Shown here: positions 41,701 through 51,209 of the stretch, one piece after another
Layout: each line of letters begins with the position of its first letter
Position numbering within the stretch: position 1 is the stretch's first letter
Assembly (NCBI RefSeq): GCF_003651185.1
Contig: NZ_RCDC01000004.1
Location: forward strand, 2,156,659-2,220,658
Reading direction: 5' to 3'
Length of the DNA: 64,000 nt
Origin: Stenotrophomonas rhizophila
GTDB taxonomy: Bacteria > Pseudomonadota > Gammaproteobacteria > Xanthomonadales > Xanthomonadaceae
Notes under the pieces: model-generated
Database searches by the model: none
What the model saw: only the letters and a program-made list of their open reading frames with translations
Told to the model about the DNA's origin: nothing
Made by a program: the position numbers and the translations under genes

Positions 41701-44700
41701 CCGGACTGGGCGTGCCTGCCGGCGGCGTATAGGTGAAGCCACCATTGCTGGCCAGGGTCAGGCCCGGCAGCGGCGTGCCCTGCACGGTGTAGAGCGCACC
41801 GGGGGGCATGGCGTCGTTGCTGGCCACGCTGTTGCTGAGGGTCTGCCCGACCTGCACCGAGAACACGTCGTTCTGCGGGGCGGGACTGACGACCACAGTG
41901 ACGCTGGCGGTATCGCAGTTGCCCGGCGCGGCGGCTTCGCAGATCTGGTAGGTGATCGTCGTGGCACCGGAGGTCGTGCCACTGGCCACCGTGATCGTGC
42001 CGGCGGATGTGATGCTGAAACCGGCCGGTGCGCCGACCAGGCTCAGCAGTACATCCGCCGCGGCCGGCGGCGAGACGCCATTGAGGCTGTCGTTGGCCAG
42101 CACGCTGCCACTGGAGGTGGTGCCGGGTGCCACGCCGGTGAGCGTGTCATCGCCAGCCACCAGCAGGCCGTTGTTGATGTTGATGGCAAGGATCGCGCCG
42201 CCGCACAGGCTGCCGTTCGGCGCCGGCAGGCACACCTGGTAGGCGACGCTGACCGGGCCGGTGACACCCGCGGCCGGGGTATAGGTAAACGTGCCGTCGG
42301 TGTTGAAGACCAGGCCGGCCGGCGCAGTGCCCTGCAGGGTGAACACCGCACCCGGCGGCGTGGTGTCGTTGGCGGCGACCGTGTTGCTCAGCGTCTGTCC
42401 GGCCTGCACCGCGAAGGCATCGTTCTGCGGTGCCGGAGTGACGACCACGGTGACGCTGGCGGTATCGCAGTTGGCCGGCGCCGCCGCTTCGCAGATCTGG
42501 TAGGTGATCGTGGTCGAACCGGACACCACCCCGGTGCCCACGCTGATCGTGCCGTCCGGCGAGAGGGTGAAGCCACCCGGCGCGCCGACCAGGCTCAGCA
42601 CCACGTCGGCGGCCGCCGGCGGCGAGACGCCGTTGAGGCTGTCGTTGGCGAGCACGCTGCCGCCCGTGGTCGCACCGGGCAGCACGCCGGTGAGCGTGTC
42701 ATCGCCGGCGGTGAGCGTGCCGTTGTTGACGTTGAGTGTGACCGTGGCCGTGCCGCACAGGCTGCTGTTCGGTGCTGGCAGGCACGCGCGGTAAACGAAG
42801 GTCACCGGGCTGGGCGTGCCGATCGGCGGCGTATAGGTGAAGCTGCCATCGGTGTTGAACGCAAGCCCGGCGGGCGGCGTGCCCTGGATCGCCAAGGTGG
42901 ACCCCGGCGGCAAGCTGTCATTGGTCGCCACACTGTTGCCCAGACTCTGCCCAGCCTGCACCGAGAAGGCATCGTTCTGCGGCGTGGGAGTGATGATCAC
43001 CGTCACCGTGGCCGTGGCGCAGTTGCCTGGCGCGGCGGCCTCACAGATCTGGTAGGTGAGCGTGGTCGCGCCTGCCATCGTGCCGGTGGCCACGCTGATG
43101 GTGCCGCTGGGCGTGATCGCGAAGCCGGCGGGCGCGCCCACCAGGCTCAGCACTACGCTGGCCGCGGCCGGCGGCGAGACGCCGTTGAGGCTGTCATTGG
43201 CCAACACGCTGGCCGCCGAGGTGGTGCCGGGGGCGATGCCACTGAAGGTGTCATTGCCGGCCAGCAGCGAACCGGTGGTGATGTTGAGGGTGACCGTGGC
43301 TGTGCCGCACAGGGTCGTGTTCGGCGCCGGCAGGCAGGCCTGGTAGGTGAAGGTCACCGGCCCGGTGGTGCCACCCGGTGGGGTATAGGTGAACGAGCCA
43401 TCGGCATTGAAGGTCAAGCCGGCCGGCGGCGTGCCCTGCAGCGCCCAGGTCGCGCCGGATGGCAGGTTGTCATTGCTGGCCACGCTGTTGCCCAGCGTCT
43501 GCCCCAGCTGCACGCTGAAGGCGTCGTTCTGCGGCAGCGGCGTCACCACCACGGTGACGCTGGCGGTATCGCAGTTGCTCGATGCAGCGGCTTCGCAGAT
43601 CTGATAGGTGAGCGTGGTCGGGCCGGCGGTCACCCCGCCACCGACGCTGATCGTGCCGTCCGGGTTGATCGTGAAGCCGGCCGGTGCACCGACCAGGCTC
43701 AGCAGCACATCGGCGGGCGCCGGCGGCGAGACACCGTTGAGGCTGTCGTTGGCCAGCACGCTGCCGGCCGTGGTCGCGCCCGGCAGCACACCGGCAAGCG
43801 TGTCATCGGCGGCGACCAGGGTGCCGGTGTTGATGTTTAGCGTGACCGTGGCGGTCGCGCACAATGCCGCATTCGGTGCCGGCAGGCAGGTCTGGTAGGT
43901 GAACGTGACCGGACCGGTGGTGCCGAGCGGCGGGGTATAGCTGAACGTACCATCGGCATTGAACGCGAGGCCCGCCGGAGGCGTGCCCTGCACGGCCCAG
44001 CTCGCGCCCGTCGGCATGCCATCGTTCGCCGCCACGTTGCCGTTGCTGATCGTGCCACCGGCCTGCACCGCGTAGGCATCGTTCTGCGGTGCCGGACGGA
44101 TCACCAGCGCAACGGTGGCGGTATCGCAATTGGACGGCGCGGCGGTTTCGCAGATCTGATAGGTCAGCGTGGTCGCGCCGGCGACGACGCCGATCGGCAC
44201 GTTGATCGTGCCATCAGCGGCAATGCTGTAGCCGGCCGGCGCGCCGACCAGGCTCAGCTGCACGCTGGCCGGGGCTGGCGGGCTGACGCCGTTGAGCGCA
44301 TCGTTGCCGAGCACACTGGGTGTGGCACTGCCGGGCGCGATGTCGACAAAGCTGTCGTCGGCCGCCGCCAGCGTGCCCAGGTTGATGTTGAGCGTGACCG
44401 TCGCCGTGCCGCAGACACCGGCATTGGGGGCCGGCAGGCAGGTTTGATACGTAACGGTCACCGCACCGGTGGTGCCCACCGGCGGCGTGTAGCTGAAGGT
44501 GCCGTCGCCATTGAACACCAGCCCGTTCGGCGGCGTGCCCTGCACGGCCCAGCTGGAGCCGGCCGGCATGCTGTCGTTGCCGGCAACGCTGCCGTTGACG
44601 AGCGTGCCGCCGGCAGGCACGGAGAACGCATCGTTCTGCGGGGCCGGCGTGATCACGATGCGGATCGCGGCGGTGGCGCAGTTGGTCGGCGAAGCCGTCT

Positions 44701-47700
44701 CGCAAAGCTGATAGGTCAGTGCCGTGGCCCCGGCGGTAACGCCGGCGGGAATCTGCACGGTGCCATCGTTGTTGATGACGAAGCCGGCCGGTGCACCGAG
44801 CAGCAGCAGCTGCACCGTCGCCGCAGCCGGCGGACTCACGCCATTGAGCGAATCGTTGTTCAACACGCTCGGCGTGGCCGCCCCCCCGGTGACCGGCGCG
44901 GCGAAGATATCGTCGTTGGCGACAACGGCGTTGACGGCGATGGTCAAGGTGGCCGTGGCGGTGCTGCAGATGGCGGCATCCGGTGCAGGCAGGCAGGCCT
45001 GGTAGGCGAACGTGACCGGGCCGACGGTACCGGCCGGCGGCGTATAGGTGAAGCTGCCGTTGCTGTTGAACACCAGGCCCTGGGGCGGCGCGGCCACGCT
45101 CCACGTCGAGCCGGCCGGCATGTTGTCGTTGCCCGACACGTTGCCGCTGTTGGGCTGACCGGCCTGCACGGCGATCGCATCATCGACGGGTGCCGGACGC
45201 ACCACCAGGGCGATGCTCGCGGTGGCGCAGTTGTTCGCCGCGGCGATTTCGCAGACCTGGTAGCTCAGCGTGATCGCGCCGGTAGGCGCGTTGCCCGCGA
45301 CCGAGACCGTGCCGTTGGGGTTGATCGTGAATCCGGCCGGCGCGCCGACCAGGCTCAGCGAGACGCTGGAGGCCGGTGCCGGGCTGACGCCGTTGAGCGC
45401 ATCGTTGTTCAACACACTGGGCGTTGCACCGCCTGGCGCGATCGCACCGAAGCTGTCGTCGCTCGCGACCAGCGCGCCGTTGTTGATGTTGAGCGTGACC
45501 GTGGCGGTGCCGCAGATGGCCGTGTCCGGTGCGGGCAGGCAGGCCTGGTAGGTGAAACCGGTGGGGCTGGTGGTGCCGGCCGGCGGCGTGTAGCTGAAGC
45601 TGCCGTCGACATTGAAGGTCACACCGGCCGGCAGTGCGCCCGGCACACTGTAGAGCGACCCGATGGGCATGTTGTCGTTGCCCGACACCGTGTCGTTGAT
45701 CGTCTGGCCCGCCTGCACGGCGAATGCATCGTTGACCGGCGCAGGCGCCACCACCAGCGCGATACTGGCGGTGGCACAGTTGGACGACGCAGCGGCTTCG
45801 CAGATCTGGTACGTGAGCGTGGTGGCGCCGGCGGCGGTCCCGGCAGTGACCGTGACCGCGCCATCGGTGGCGATGGCGAAACCGGTCGGCGCACCGATCA
45901 GCGACAGCACCACCTCGGCCGGCAGCGGCGTGGCCGAGTTGAGCGTGTCGTTGGCCAGCACCGACGGCGAGGCGGCACCGGGCGCGAGCGGGGTGGCAAA
46001 CGTGTCGTCCAACGCTACCAGCGTGCCGCTGTTGACGTTGAGGGTGACGCTGGCCGTCGCGCAGACGCCTGCATCCGGTGCCGGCAGACAGACCCGGTAG
46101 GCAAACGGGATTGCGCCGCTGAAGCCGACCGGGGGCGTATAGCTGAAGGTGCCGTCGGCCGCGAGCACGAGGCCATCCGGCGGGATGTTGAGCACGGTGA
46201 ACTGGGCACCCACCGGCGCGTTATCGTTGCTGGCCACCGAGCCGTTCAGCACCTGGCCCGAGGGCGTGGACAACGCATCGTCCACGGCGGACGGCGCGAC
46301 CACCACGCGTGCGGTGGCGGTGGCGCAGTTGGATGGCGCCGCCGCTTCACAGAGCTGGTAGGTCAGGTTCTTCACCCCTGCAGGCGTGCCCGGCGCCACC
46401 GTCACCGCGCCCTCGGCGGTGATGGCCACGCCGGCCGGCGCGCCCTGCAACGACAGCAGCACATCGGCAACCGCCGGCGGCGTGCTGCCATTGAGCGCAT
46501 CGTTGGCCAGCACCGAGGTAGTGCTGCCGCCGGTGACCGGGTTGATCGGCGTGGTGCTGAAGTCATCCGGATTGGCAGCGAGCGTACCTGCGTTGACCGT
46601 GATGGTGGCGCTGGCGTTCGCGCACAACGCAGCGTTCGGTGCTGGCAGGCAGACCTGGTAGGCGAATGTGACCGGGCCCGTAGTGCCGACCGGTGGGGTG
46701 TAGGTGAAGCTGCCACTGCCGCTGAACATCAGGCCGGCCGGCGCGGTGCCGGTGACGGTGAACTGCGCGCCCGCCGACACGTTGTCGTTGTCACCCACGT
46801 TGCCGTTGAGCGCCTGCCCGGCCGCCGTGGAGAACGTGTCATTGGTGGCCGACGGGGTTACCACCAGGCGGATGGTCGCGCTGGCGCAGTTGCCGGGCAG
46901 CACCGCCTCGCACACCTGGTAGGTCAGTACCGTGGCGCCGCCCGTGGCGCCCACGGGCACCTGCAGCAGGCCGTTTGCATCGAGCGTGTAACCGGCCGGC
47001 GCGCCGATCAGGCTGAGCAGTACGCTGCCCGCCGCCGGCGGCGTAGTGCCATTGAGGCTGTCGTTGAGCAGCACGCTGGTCGCGCTGCCACTGCCGGGTG
47101 CCAGCGGGGTGGCGCTGAAGTCGTCGTCCAACGCCACCAGGGTGCCGGCGTTGACGTTGATCGTGGCACTGGCGCTGCTGCACTGCGTGCTCTCCGGTGC
47201 CGGCAGGCAGACCGTGTAGGTGAACGCGACCGGCCCGGTGACGCCGGCCGGCGGGGTGTAGAGGAAGCTGCCGTCCGTCCCGAACTGCAGTCCGGCCGGC
47301 GCCGCTGCGGTCAGCGTGAACACCGCGCCGGCCGGCGCGTTGTCGTTGCTGCCGACGGCGCCTGCCAGCAACTGTCCCACCGGGGTGGAGAAGATGTCGG
47401 CGGCGGCGAGCGGCGACACCACCAGGCTTATCTGCGCCGAGTCGCAGTTGCTCGGCAGCGCCGCTTCACACAGCTGATAGGTGAGCGTCACCGCACCAGC
47501 CGGCACGCCGCTGCCGATCGTCAGTGTGCCGTCGGCCAACAGCGTGTAACCCGCCGGCGCACCGACCAGGCTGAGCAGCACATCGGCCGACGCCGGCGGT
47601 ACCGCACCGTTGAGGCCGTCATTGCCCAGCACCGATCCGGTACTGCCACCGGTGACGGGATTGATCGGCGTTGCGCGGAAATCATCGTCGTTGGCGACCA

Positions 47701-50700
47701 GGGTGCCGGCATTGACGTTGATCGTCGCAGTCCCACCCGAGCAGACCGCGGTGTCCGGCGCCGGCAGGCACGCCTGGTAGGCGAACGTCACCGCGCCCTG
47801 GGTTGCCACCGGCGGGATGTAAGTGAAGCTGCCGTCGGGGTTGAACACCAGCCCTGCCGGCGCCGTGCCGCTGAGGCTGAAGCCCGCGTTCGCCGGGACG
47901 TTGTCATTACCGGCCACGCTTGCACTCAGCGCCACGCCGACCTGTGTACTGAAGGTGTCGTTGACCGCCACCGGAGCCAGCAGCAACTGCACCGACGCGG
48001 TAGCGCAGTTGGCGGGCAATGCCGCTTCGCACAGCTGGTAGGTGAAGGTCACCGCACCGGCCGCTGCGCCGCCGGGAACCGACACTGTGCCGTTGCTGTT
48101 GATCACGTAGCCGGCTGGTGCACCGATCAGGCTCAGGATCACCTGCCCCGGCGCCGGCGGGATCGCGCCGTTGATGGTGTCGTTGCCGAGCACGCTGTTG
48201 GTGGTGCCGCCGGTGGCGGGAGTGAGGATCGCGCTGCGGAAATCATCGTCGTTGGCGACCAGGGTGCCGGCATTGACGTTGAGGGTGACCGTGGCGGTAT
48301 CGCAGACGGCGGCCAACGGCGCGGCCAGGCAGGCCTGGTAGGTGAAGGTGGAGGTGCCGGTGTACTGCGCCGGCGGGGTGTAGGTGAAGCTGCCATCGGC
48401 GTTGAACACCAGCCCGGCAGGTGTCGCGCCGGTCACCGCATAGGTGGTGCCGACAGCGACGTTGTCGTTCACTGCCACGTTGCCGCTGACCGGCGTGGCC
48501 ACCTGCGTGGTGTAGGCATCGGCCACCGCATCCGGAGCGATCACCACCGCGATGCTGGCGGTGGCGCAGTTGCTGGTTCCCGCCTGGCACAGCTGGTAGG
48601 TGAGGCTGACCGCCCCGGCCGGCGCGCCAGCGGGCACCTGCAGCTGGCCATTGGGCTCGAGCGTGTAGCCCGCCGGCGGTGCGTTGATCAGCGACAGCGT
48701 GGTCTGCGCCGGCAGGATGGGCGCGCCGTTGACAGTGTCGTTGTCCAGTACGCTGGCGGTCAGCCCGCCGGCACTGGTCAGGGGCGTGCCGGTGAAGTCA
48801 TCGTTGCCGGCCGCGATGGCGGCCGCGCCAACGTTGAGGGTCACGTTGGCTGCATCGCACACGCCCGCATTCGGTGCCGGCAGGCACGCTTGATAACGGA
48901 AGGTATCCGGCCCGGTAAAGGCAGACTGCGAGGTGTAGCTGAAACTGCCGTCGGCAGTGAGCACTACCGTGCCGTGCGCGGCCACCGCAAGCAGGCTGAA
49001 CTGGGCGCCAGTCGGCACGTTGTCATTGCCCGCGACACTGCCTGCCAGGGCAATACCTGCGACGGCCACGAAAGCATCGTCCACCGCATCGGGCGCGACC
49101 ACCAGCTGCACGTTGGCAGTGGCACAGTTGGTCGGCGCGGCCAGTTCGCAGAGCTGGTAACTGAAGCTCACCTCGCCGGCCGCAGCACCCACCGGAACCA
49201 ACACCTGTCCTGCCGCGTTGACGGCGTAGTTGGCCGGCGCGCCGGTAAGGGCCAGGGTGACCGCGGCGGGCAGGACCGCCGCACCGTTGAGGGTGTCGTT
49301 GCCGAGCAGGCTGATCGTGGTGGTGGTGCCCGGCTGCAGCGGCGTGGTGAACACGTCGTTGACCGCGGCGATCTGGTTGGCCTGCACGTTCACGCTGACC
49401 GTGGCGGTATCGCAGACGGTCGCGTTCGGCGCCGGCAGGCAGACCTGGTAGGTGAAGGAATCCGGCCCGGTGTTGGCGTTGATGGGCGTGTAGCTGAAGG
49501 TGCCATCGGCGTTGACCACTGCGGTGCCACGGGTGGGCGCGGTGCCCAGCGTGTAGGCCGAACCGCTGGCGATGTTGTCGTTGCCGGCCAGACTGCCGGT
49601 GGCCGGTTGTCCGCCACCGGGTGTGGTCACCGTGTCGTTGACCGCGTCGGGGCTGATCACCAGGTTGGCGGTGGCCGTTGCACAGTTGGCCGGCAGCGCG
49701 TTTTCGCAGAAGCGGTAGGTCAGGGCCAGGGGACCGGCTGCCGCAGTGGCAGGCACCTGGATGGCGCCGTTGCCGGTGATGGCAAACCCGGCCGGCGCAC
49801 CGACCAGCGTCATCGTCACCTGGGCCTGCGGCACCGCGCCGCCGTTGAAGGTGTCATTGGTCAGCACGCTCGGGGTGAGCCCGCCAGCACCGGACGGCAG
49901 GGGCGTGGTGAAGGTGTCGTCAGCGGCCACCAGGGCATTGGCATTGACCACGATCGAGGCGGTCGCGGTGGCGCACACGCCGCCATCCGGTGCCGGCAGG
50001 CAGAGCTGGTACTGGAACGAGGTCGCCGCGGCGATGCCACCGGCGGGCGCATAGACGAAGCTGCCCTCCGCGTTGAGGGTGAGCCCGGTCGGCGGCGTGC
50101 CGACTGCGCTGAAGGTTGCGCTGGCAGGTGCGTTGTCGTTGCTGGCCACGGAGCCGCTGAGCGACGCTGCGCCACCGGTGGCGTTGAAGCTGTCGTTCAC
50201 CGCGGTCGGACCGATGATCACGCTGGCTGTGGCGGTGGCGCAGTTGGTCGGCGAGGTGTTTTCGCAGATCTGGTAGGTCAGTGTGGTCGCCCCGGCGGCC
50301 GCACCCGCGGGCACGGTGATCACGCCTGCGCTGTTGATGGTGAAGCCGGCCGGTGCGTTCTGCAGCGCGATGATCAGATCGGCTCCATTCACCGGCGCGC
50401 CGTTGAGCGTGTCGTTGCCGAGCACGGTGGGCGTGCTGCCGCCCGTGGTCGAGGAGATCGGCGCAGTGAAGGCATCGTTGTTGGCGACCAGCGCGTTGGC
50501 CTGTACCGGCACGGCCGGCGTGGTGGCGCTGTTGTCGCCCGGCGTCGGATCGGTGGTACCGGTGGGCAGTACCAGCGACACGCTGTTGGCCGGCACCGTG
50601 GCCGGTGTGCTGGTGGGTGCGGTGCCATTGACCAGCAGCACCACGCTGTCGCCGACCGCGACATTGACCTGCACGTTGATCGCGTTGCCACTGCCATTGC

Positions 50701-51115
50701 CCTGTGCACACGAGGAGGCGGCGGTGGTGGCCTGGCAGGTCCAGCTGACATTGGTGAGCAGCGCGGAGACGGTGTCGACCACGCCCACGCCCGAAGCCGC
50801 CGACGGGCCGGCGTTGTTGACCTGGATGCGGTACTGCACCGCCCCCCCGGCGGCGACCGGGGTGGCACTGAGCAGGGTCTTGGTGACACTCAGCTGGGCC
50901 TGCAGCGCCAGTGCGTTGCTGTCGGTCGCACTGTTGTTGCCCAATGCGGGATCGGCCACGTCGGTCGGTGCGGTGACGGTGGCGGTATTGTTGAGCGGGT
51001 TGGGATAGCTCTGCGCCAGCAGCGGCGGCGGCATCAGCAACGCGAGCAGGGCCACCGCGCATGCGATGCGGGCCGAGGCCATCCCTGCCCTGCGGTGTTT
51101 GCCGGTTGCTGCCAT
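38786..51115 (-). CDS. Giant repetitive surface protein (4109 aa) with cadherin-like repeats, DUF11, SdrD-like and OmpA-like modules
   Basis: The protein begins at ATG 51115 (GAGG upstream) with signal peptide ARIACAVALLALLMPPPLLA-QS. A DUF11-type region (to about residue 205) precedes 17 units of about 185 residues (50500-41066) and a partial 18th. Each unit has two beta-sandwich halves. Half one carries a DDxF...VLxNDxLNG motif and ends YQxCE-x5-NCATA; half two carries GNDN/SNDN, FNADGTFSYTPP and ends YQxCLPAP-x4-C-x-TATV. Three more cadherin-like domains, a DUF11 domain (LRLTKVAGKRSAQIGDLVRYTV), an SdrD/carboxypeptidase-regulatory-like domain (VGSVFDDRNGNGIQDDAERGIPGVRI) and a C-terminal OmpA-like segment (GDALFAPGTARLDADRAPVI) follow. 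No autotransporter barrel or T1SS signal is seen. It is likely a filamentous adhesin. Confidence 0.88.
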   Translation of the reverse strand: MAATGKHRRAGMASARIACAVALLALLMPPPLLAQSYPNPLNNTATVTAPTDVADPALGNNSATDSNALALQAQLSVTKTLLSATPVAAGGAVQYRIQVNNAGPSAASGVGVVDTVSALLTNVSWTCQATTAASSCAQGNGSGNAINVQVNVAVGDSVVLLVNGTAPTSTPATVPANSVSLVLPTGTTDPTPGDNSATTPAVPVQANALVANNDAFTAPISSTTGGSTPTVLGNDTLNGAPVNGADLIIALQNAPAGFTINSAGVITVPAGAAAGATTLTYQICENTSPTNCATATASVIIGPTAVNDSFNATGGAASLSGSVASNDNAPASATFSAVGTPPTGLTLNAEGSFVYAPAGGIAAATSFQYQLCLPAPDGGVCATATASIVVNANALVAADDTFTTPLPSGAGGLTPSVLTNDTFNGGAVPQAQVTMTLVGAPAGFAITGNGAIQVPATAAAGPLALTYRFCENALPANCATATANLVISPDAVNDTVTTPGGGQPATGSLAGNDNIASGSAYTLGTAPTRGTAVVNADGTFSYTPINANTGPDSFTYQVCLPAPNATVCDTATVSVNVQANQIAAVNDVFTTPLQPGTTTTISLLGNDTLNGAAVLPAAVTLALTGAPANYAVNAAGQVLVPVGAAAGEVSFSYQLCELAAPTNCATANVQLVVAPDAVDDAFVAVAGIALAGSVAGNDNVPTGAQFSLLAVAAHGTVVLTADGSFSYTSQSAFTGPDTFRYQACLPAPNAGVCDAANVTLNVGAAAIAAGNDDFTGTPLTSAGGLTASVLDNDTVNGAPILPAQTTLSLINAPPAGYTLEPNGQLQVPAGAPAGAVSLTYQLCQAGTSNCATASIAVVIAPDAVADAYTTQVATPVSGNVAVNDNVAVGTTYAVTGATPAGLVFNADGSFTYTPPAQYTGTSTFTYQACLAAPLAAVCDTATVTLNVNAGTLVANDDDFRSAILTPATGGTTNSVLGNDTINGAIPPAPGQVILSLIGAPAGYVINSNGTVSVPGGAAAGAVTFTYQLCEAALPANCATASVQLLLAPVAVNDTFSTQVGVALSASVAGNDNVPANAGFSLSGTAPAGLVFNPDGSFTYIPPVATQGAVTFAYQACLPAPDTAVCSGGTATINVNAGTLVANDDDFRATPINPVTGGSTGSVLGNDGLNGAVPPASADVLLSLVGAPAGYTLLADGTLTIGSGVPAGAVTLTYQLCEAALPSNCDSAQISLVVSPLAAADIFSTPVGQLLAGAVGSNDNAPAGAVFTLTAAAPAGLQFGTDGSFLYTPPAGVTGPVAFTYTVCLPAPESTQCSSASATINVNAGTLVALDDDFSATPLAPGSGSATSVLLNDSLNGTTPPAAGSVLLSLIGAPAGYTLDANGLLQVPVGATGGATVLTYQVCEAVLPGNCASATIRLVVTPSATNDTFSTAAGQALNGNVGDNDNVSAGAQFTVTGTAPAGLMFSGSGSFTYTPPVGTTGPVTFAYQVCLPAPNAALCANASATITVNAGTLAANPDDFSTTPINPVTGGSTTSVLANDALNGSTPPAVADVLLSLQGAPAGVAITAEGAVTVAPGTPAGVKNLTYQLCEAAAPSNCATATARVVVAPSAVDDALSTPSGQVLNGSVASNDNAPVGAQFTVLNIPPDGLVLAADGTFSYTPPVGFSGAIPFAYRVCLPAPDAGVCATASVTLNVNSGTLVALDDTFATPLAPGAASPSVLANDTLNSATPLPAEVVLSLIGAPTGFAIATDGAVTVTAGTAAGATTLTYQICEAAASSNCATASIALVVAPAPVNDAFAVQAGQTINDTVSGNDNMPIGSLYSVPGALPAGVTFNVDGSFSYTPPAGTTSPTGFTYQACLPAPDTAICGTATVTLNINNGALVASDDSFGAIAPGGATPSVLNNDALNGVSPAPASSVSLSLVGAPAGFTINPNGTVSVAGNAPTGAITLSYQVCEIAAANNCATASIALVVRPAPVDDAIAVQAGQPNSGNVSGNDNMPAGSTWSVAAPPQGLVFNSNGSFTYTPPAGTVGPVTFAYQACLPAPDAAICSTATATLTIAVNAVVANDDIFAAPVTGGAATPSVLNNDSLNGVSPPAAATVQLLLLGAPAGFVINNDGTVQIPAGVTAGATALTYQLCETASPTNCATAAIRIVITPAPQNDAFSVPAGGTLVNGSVAGNDSMPAGSSWAVQGTPPNGLVFNGDGTFSYTPPVGTTGAVTVTYQTCLPAPNAGVCGTATVTLNINLGTLAAADDSFVDIAPGSATPSVLGNDALNGVSPPAPASVQLSLVGAPAGYSIAADGTINVPIGVVAGATTLTYQICETAAPSNCDTATVALVIRPAPQNDAYAVQAGGTISNGNVAANDGMPTGASWAVQGTPPAGLAFNADGTFSYTPPLGTTGPVTFTYQTCLPAPNAALCATATVTLNINTGTLVAADDTLAGVLPGATTAGSVLANDSLNGVSPPAPADVLLSLVGAPAGFTINPDGTISVGGGVTAGPTTLTYQICEAAASSNCDTASVTVVVTPLPQNDAFSVQLGQTLGNSVASNDNLPSGATWALQGTPPAGLTFNADGSFTYTPPGGTTGPVTFTYQACLPAPNTTLCGTATVTLNITTGSLLAGNDTFSGIAPGTTSAASVLANDSLNGVSPPAAASVVLSLVGAPAGFAITPSGTISVATGTMAGATTLTYQICEAAAPGNCATATVTVIITPTPQNDAFSVQAGQSLGNSVATNDSLPPGSTLAIQGTPPAGLAFNTDGSFTYTPPIGTPSPVTFVYRACLPAPNSSLCGTATVTLNVNNGTLTAGDDTLTGVLPGATTGGSVLANDSLNGVSPPAAADVVLSLVGAPGGFTLSPDGTISVGTGVVSGSTTITYQICEAAAPANCDTASVTVVVTPAPQNDAFAVQAGQTLSNTVAANDTTPPGAVFTLQGTAPAGLVFNTDGTFTYTPAAGVTGPVSVAYQVCLPAPNGSLCGGAILAININNGLLVAGDDTLTGVAPGTTSSGSVLANDSLNGVSPPAAADVLLSLVGAPAGFSITSAGTITVASGTTSGATTITYQICEAAAPGNCDTASVTVVVSPAPQNDVFSVQVGQTLSNSVASNDAMPPGALYTVQGTPLPGLTLASNGGFTYTPPAGTPSPVSFIYQTCLPAPDATLCGIASVTININNGTLVAGDDVLTNVVPGSSSSLSVLDNDQLNGVSPPPGSAVQLSLIGAPAGFSINPDGTIAVAVGALSGASTITYQICEAASPTNCTTATVVVAVTPVPQNDSFTVPAGVPLSGNVSLNDNVAPGAVYTLTSGALPGLVFNADGTFTYTAPAGVTGPQSFTYRVCLPAPYGAQCGDATVTLTLTASVNVVLAVNDDFTGTPVDPAVGGTIARSVLENDSINNVSPPPVGSVVASLTGSTPGYTMNNQGQIMVAAGVQPGQVQLAYQLCENGVPTNCTTAIATVRIQGPIGALLAVDDSGGPVGPTGSVRLLNVFTNDTFNTASLDPTQVSFAPVATNALRFSADGWVDVAAGQAPGSYSTTYTICLLNQPTVCDTGNVTVTVIAGEPGVDATDDRVEIPQDGVIEIDVLGNDRVNGTPIDPDTVSVTITAAPPYGTATVMPRARIRFAALANFSGEQSFDYQVCDVADPAMCAGATVTVMVDPNVLTLADDAMTAETAGPQVIDVLANDSARTAPLDPASLQVAVAPAHGTAQCGNGLCTYTPAANFAGTDSFRYRVCDVSIPAPLCAEANVAVTVAGQQAVLRLTKVAGKRSAQIGDLVRYTVTIDNVGEVDANGATLLDTLPPGFTFVRGGFAVIDADNDARTSGVQPLRIDGIDVAAGERATVVYYLRVGAGTGTGVHTNRITAIDGENRTIGNVASAEVEITTDPLLDESLIVGSVFDDRNGNGIQDDAERGIPGVRIAAVEGLLMETDAFGRYHLVGIPGGEARGRNFILKVDPSTLPAGARFTTPNPLVRRITPGLPVRFDFGVRMPEGALSTTASNPTAPPAAPASRPARIELGDALFAPGTARLDADRAPVITTAAQALISRGGGRLQLSAAAGQVPLALQRAQVLREALRPQLPGPIATATTVEVLGTDGRVLHRLRVDDPPEPASPGRTTGEGR
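41066..50500 (-). repeat. Seventeen tandem coding repeats of about 555 bp
   Basis: The units each begin near NAGTLVANDDDF or NNGTLVAGDD and span about 185 codons. Units 10-17 share the string NDSLNGVSPPAA almost unchanged, while units 1-4 have diverged linkers (for example TPLPSGAGGLTPSVLTNDTFNGG). This suggests that the C-terminal copies were expanded or homogenised more recently. The count is by eye from the translation. Confidence 0.85.
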
Positions 51116-51153
51116 GCGCTCGTCCTCGAAGCCAGTGGTCCCATCCATCCCCT

Positions 51154-51209
51154 GCGCGGGTCAGCCCGCGCTACCCGCCGTACTGCACCGGGCGCTAGTA
51201 CGCGCCCGG
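51154..51209. repeat. Two hairpins in the gap between the first and second adhesin-operon genes
   Basis: A SMAG-type unit in reverse orientation (51154-51175) has a seven-bp stem GCGCGGG-TCAG-CCCGCGC followed by TACC. A perfect eight-bp inverted repeat CCGGGCGC-N6-GCGCCCGG (51188-51209) spans the TAG stop of the upstream gene (51195-51197). Neither has a T-run. They could stabilise the upstream message or reduce read-through to the giant gene. Confidence 0.6.

Noticed and set aside
41066..50500. Regularly spaced repeats considered as a CRISPR-like or intergenic satellite array
   Set aside because: The period is about 555 bp, the repeats keep an open frame, and they encode clear beta-sandwich domains.
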